Assembly: GCF_028288225.1 (NCBI RefSeq)
Contig: NZ_JAQBOC010000064.1
Span: 1-40,022, forward strand
Reading direction: 5' to 3'
Source of the DNA: Mucilaginibacter sp.
Lineage (GTDB): Bacteria > Bacteroidota > Bacteroidia > Sphingobacteriales > Sphingobacteriaceae
DNA length: 40,022 bases
A program made the translations under genes and the position numbers. The notes below the pieces were generated by a model that saw only the letters and a program-made list of their open reading frames with translations, ran no database searches and was not told the origin of the DNA. This document shows, one piece after another, positions 39,901-40,022 of the stretch (positions are counted from its first letter, which is position 1; each line of letters opens with the position of its first letter).

Positions 39901-40022
39901 AATGCCAAAGAATTTAGGGTCAAACTGGTCCACATTGTCGATAAAACCACCGTGGCGGGTGTAGATCTTGCCCGGCTTGTCCGGGTCGGGGTCATAATAA
40001 TGCTCCACATCCCAGCGTTCAG
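30934..40022 (-). CDS. Hybrid PKS-NRPS: KS-AT-ACP-AMT-C-A-PCP-C (5' end outside window)
   Basis: The frame is open to the window edge (ERWDVEHYYDPDPD...), so the KS start, and any loading domains before it, are missing. Residues below are counted from the GTG at 40008. The KS has Cys132 in DTACSSS, His267 in EAHGTG and His307 in NIGHLE. The AT has GHSLGE at 580-585 and HAFHS at 682-686, the malonyl-CoA type. The ACP is LGLDSL with Ser918. No ketoreductase follows. A class III aminotransferase (about 1040-1490) has SNTGTEA, Asp1293 in FDEIITGFR and the PLP lysine at about 1321 in YGKIPGGG. A C domain has HHIILDG at 1647-1653. An A domain (FDFTATP near 2167, NEYGPTE near 2260) has code D-F-T-K-I-G-E-I-G, close to Asn. 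The PCP is GGHSLK near 2509. A last C domain has HHILLDG near 2701. The layout equals McyE without its C-methyltransferase, and resembles MycA of mycosubtilin. It should build a beta-amino acyl starter and add the first residue. Confidence 0.95.
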   Translation of the reverse strand, partial: ERWDVEHYYDPDPDKPGKIYTRHGGFIDNVDQFDPKFFGIAPNEADYIDPQQRLLLEVSWEALENAGIQPDHLNNTPTGIFVGIGQNDYGQFHLENSRTNDINTYTGTGNSYSFAAGRISYFLGTQGPSISIDTACSSSLVTVNMACQSLRNGESNLALAGGVQLMLTPQSSIFLSKSKALSPDGKCKTFSDDANGYVRGEGCGMVVLKRLSDAIRDNDRILSIVRGVAINHDGRSSGLTVPNGQSQETLIRKAMEIAAVYPGEISYIEAHGTGTSLGDPIEMGAIARTLAANRGDNEPLLVGSVKTNIGHLEQAAGIASLIKVMLAMKHKQIPAHLNFSTPSSHIEWSEIQVKIPVNLTHWAPKSGRRIASVSSFGLSGTNAHIILEEPPVQITEHPAIEKPVQLFTLSAKNNETLNNLAANYIHFFENKSDVNFSDTCYTVNTGRAKMPHRLAFSAENKTEAINKLQLFIEGNTKKGVASGKLLNPSNTTTAFLFSGQGSQYPGMGRELFDAHPVFKESLLKCETVLNDYLDIPLLEILFPVNGNEDLIHITRYAQPAIFAFEYALAKLWISLRIKPAYVMGHSLGELTAACIAGVFTLEDGLKLVAKRAQLMPGISIEGGMMSVLTSVEKAKHIIDRYKNDLTIAAFNGPEHFVLSGSVKALKDADAELDSEGIPHVMLNVSHAFHSSHMEAMLDDFRKTAADIQFSEPNIPLVSNITGKIAGKEIAGPGYWVSQIISPVCFLQGIKELELKDCALFLEIGPDASLLTMAKSCLASPEKIKFMSSARYKSHAWRLLTDNLAELFVAGFPLDLKEFDAPYKPHLVTAPLYPFQRRRHWNGPLPTGSVTGPPTHVLTSQSIIIRDAAPGIKMSEMKVSETHTKPDRNAIISILSDMVNKFSGLDAGEDDLTISFMELGLDSLILVKMIDAIKEKFGIKLSMKQFFDELSSIDALANHLSAAGISIEQNTDMALPAPVITETLGNNALGSDLLKKLEELSKRIESLEASPAKASNRNTAAAEPGKPSGKLNFKAVKLHEDVPFTTVQSNFIESFVQRYNKRTALSKAYAQKHRHVLADWINSIDFRLSLKEFLYPIVSEWSSGSKFRDIDGNNYVDIGLGYGVNFFGNSPDFIKEAIQAQLIEGMELATQSDMAGEVAQLIHELTGVERVVFSNTGTEAIMAAMRIARTKTGKKKIAIFTGSYHGTFDGVLAQMESSGDEYFASPIGPGIPQGYADDVLVLTLGAEESFNIIEKYAHEIAAVMVEPVQSRRPGFQPVEFLKKLRDVTQKNGIALIFDEIITGFRIHPGGAQAHFGIYADIVTYGKIPGGGMPIGIVAGKKEYIDTIDGGWWQYGDDSYPPVEMTFFGGTFCKHPLTIAAAKASLLKMKREGPALQEKVNKLTVYFAAVLNSFFEEISLPVKIVHFGSLFRFESFGKYSLVFQPVEMSLLFYLMMEKGVYTWERRICFFSTEHTYEDADKIIEVVKASVQELLDNGFFAGREIVAALPVKTPASLAAPVTFRLTDAQKQLWLLAELDDAGSQAYNVSTTLHLKGELNKQLLQNALDKVIARHEGLRTFISPDGEHQVVLQELPYTIVYTEAHGTDNKGKKEYADKWMQEGSLVKFELTKGPLFRIQVLQLPDDEYLLQFTAHHIILDGWSFGVVLFDVSAYYNESVSGRPAQLPEALSFREYTGMLGKSLADPVMDAMKVYWNNKLSGKTTPLQLPADFPRPANKSYKAARCTRKFPQSFNIKLKDFSRQNDCTPFMLMISAYAAFLHRCCDTDELIIGMPVSGRNFENDKNVAGYCANLLPFLSRYTDEGSFTAFLKNSKKELIECFENQAYPFAKILDNLNQKGNRLQSQLVNVTFNLNPVNELPSFTALQVNWVQTPLSFAPFDLFFDITVLPDGMVLDCDYSTDLFLPETISGLLENFEAFLTGLLTDPHTPVGLLPLMPLHSRKLILEEWNNTSKSFPADETVNGLIDKQVIANGPAIALIDGSKKISYADLDKAALSVASSLLEKGLKAGEAVGIYMDRSANWVVAIWGILKAGGVYVPLEISLPEIRLKFIAEDADIKWTLTDTLSWDKAIKLKLNALDIDRIKAFPKAELNTGFPENDPDRNCYVIYTSGSTGTPKGCAITHRNLVNYLLWAQGYYFTQDKPVSSALFTSLSFDFTATPIFCCLTSGGQLEVYPEEKEAPEVMEACFKGDKKYDFLKLTPSYLGLLEGISQGQENIGCIILGGEAVFPAHLEILKRLLPKARVYNEYGPTEATIGCIVKELNEHDPFILIGKPIQNMQVYIIDKNEQFLPVGVSGEICLAGRGLSKGYLNRKELTSQKFVADPFSPGQVMYKTGDTGRWLHTGEIEYLGRIDEQVKIRGFRIEPGECTDVLTTHNHIKTAAVVATKINDAEYELTAYFVPKNEDTIPAATELQSFMALKLPYYMVPARFVKIDEIPLTTNGKVDKASLPVWVDNHQPQTNFIAPHTYFQKIVAKIWSDILGVNSPGLLDDFFASGGHSLKAAKMVAAILGETGIKIPIKTIFNAKTLGELANIVEHTEAEGYEPIPQLPAANDYQLSHPQKRIWIANQLSENPGIFNMTGFYEITGDLDIKAFSNALELIVERHDILRTVFTSFSAEPKQRVLSTDEYGFKMKIVDLSGEINASEKVMEMLREENKLPFNLEKGPLLRSLLCKAGDEKYYFSISLHHILLDGWSTGLFIGEFSKNYALLTAGESTAREPLKVQYRDFAAWHSNHSASKQTDASRTYWQQQFSKVPPRLNLPVDRPRHDYLTYDGRQLSLVIEPELHGKLNTVARERGVTLYVIVLSAIYVTLFPYAKGEDILLGVETAERRHPDLQKMLGFFLNTIVLRAGFNKEDDLLKVITEVNKVVNDGLLYQDYPFDVLLHELKIPREQNRTPLFDVQVDYVPNMYDNNYDDGVMTGPGLEMKYIVPEVRVTQYDISFLITDKVDFLKVDVVYNNHLFNEHTIATIAANYKEILAAIAKDQTITVGSIMPENKKESLSKKISLKLNF

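Noticed and set aside
1..40022. tRNA, rRNA, CRISPR arrays, insertion sequences, prophage genes
   Set aside because: No cloverleaf-like sequence, rRNA segment, regularly spaced direct repeats or transposase/integrase frames were seen.

Overview
The window looks like a chromosomal segment of a Bacteroidota bacterium, probably of the Sphingobacteriales/Chitinophagales kind (Mucilaginibacter, Pedobacter, Chitinophaga relatives). The reasons are the moderately AT-rich DNA, starts with little Shine-Dalgarno sequence, one clear Bacteroidota-type promoter (TTTG-N20-TATATTTG at 4102-4133), and a sialate O-acetylesterase typical of glycan-degrading members of this phylum. The genus cannot be fixed from sequence reading alone.

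Layout. Positions 1-942 (+) hold the 3' part of the esterase. Positions 1128-3599 (-) hold an SPFH/prohibitin-like membrane protein downstream of a cyclic-peptide-type (SyrD/PvdE-like) ABC exporter. Positions 3814-4738 (+) hold a two-helix small membrane protein and a DUF697-type membrane protein, ending in a hairpin terminator. From 4851 to the right edge every gene is on the minus strand. In transcription order (right to left) they are: a PKS-NRPS hybrid cut by the window edge (30934-40022), three NRPS proteins (26967-30908, 14959-26964, 9524-14944), an exported class-C beta-lactamase-fold serine hydrolase (8140-9414), a CmlA-like metallo-beta-lactamase-fold diiron hydroxylase (6438-8048), a MerR-like regulator (5636-6421) and a type II thioesterase (4851-5609). 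Gaps are 2-26 bp except 109 and 91 bp around the serine hydrolase, so this is probably one long operon that starts outside the window. No gene-free stretch exceeds 300 bases.

How the genes fit together. The first megasynthase reads KS-AT(malonyl)-ACP-aminotransferase-C-A-PCP-C with no ketoreductase. A beta-keto acyl chain should therefore be transaminated to a beta-amino acyl chain, as in the iturin/mycosubtilin, puwainaphycin and microcystin (McyE) families. Active-site codes read by hand give this chain: beta-amino acyl - Asn-like - D-Asn - Asn - D-aromatic (with an embedded PRMT-like methyltransferase) - Gly - N-methyl-aromatic - thioesterase. The likely product is a cyclic hexapeptide closed on a beta-amino acid, with one beta-hydroxylation possibly added by the CmlA-like enzyme and export possibly by the nearby ABC transporter. 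The acyl loader (FAAL/ACP or an earlier PKS), and any PPTase or MbtH protein, are not in the window. I know of no characterised pathway with this exact composition, but I could not search.

The most unusual points are the half condensation domain at the start of the 26967-30908 protein, three different predicted docking modes at the three protein junctions, and two related aromatic-type A domains carrying two unrelated methyltransferases.
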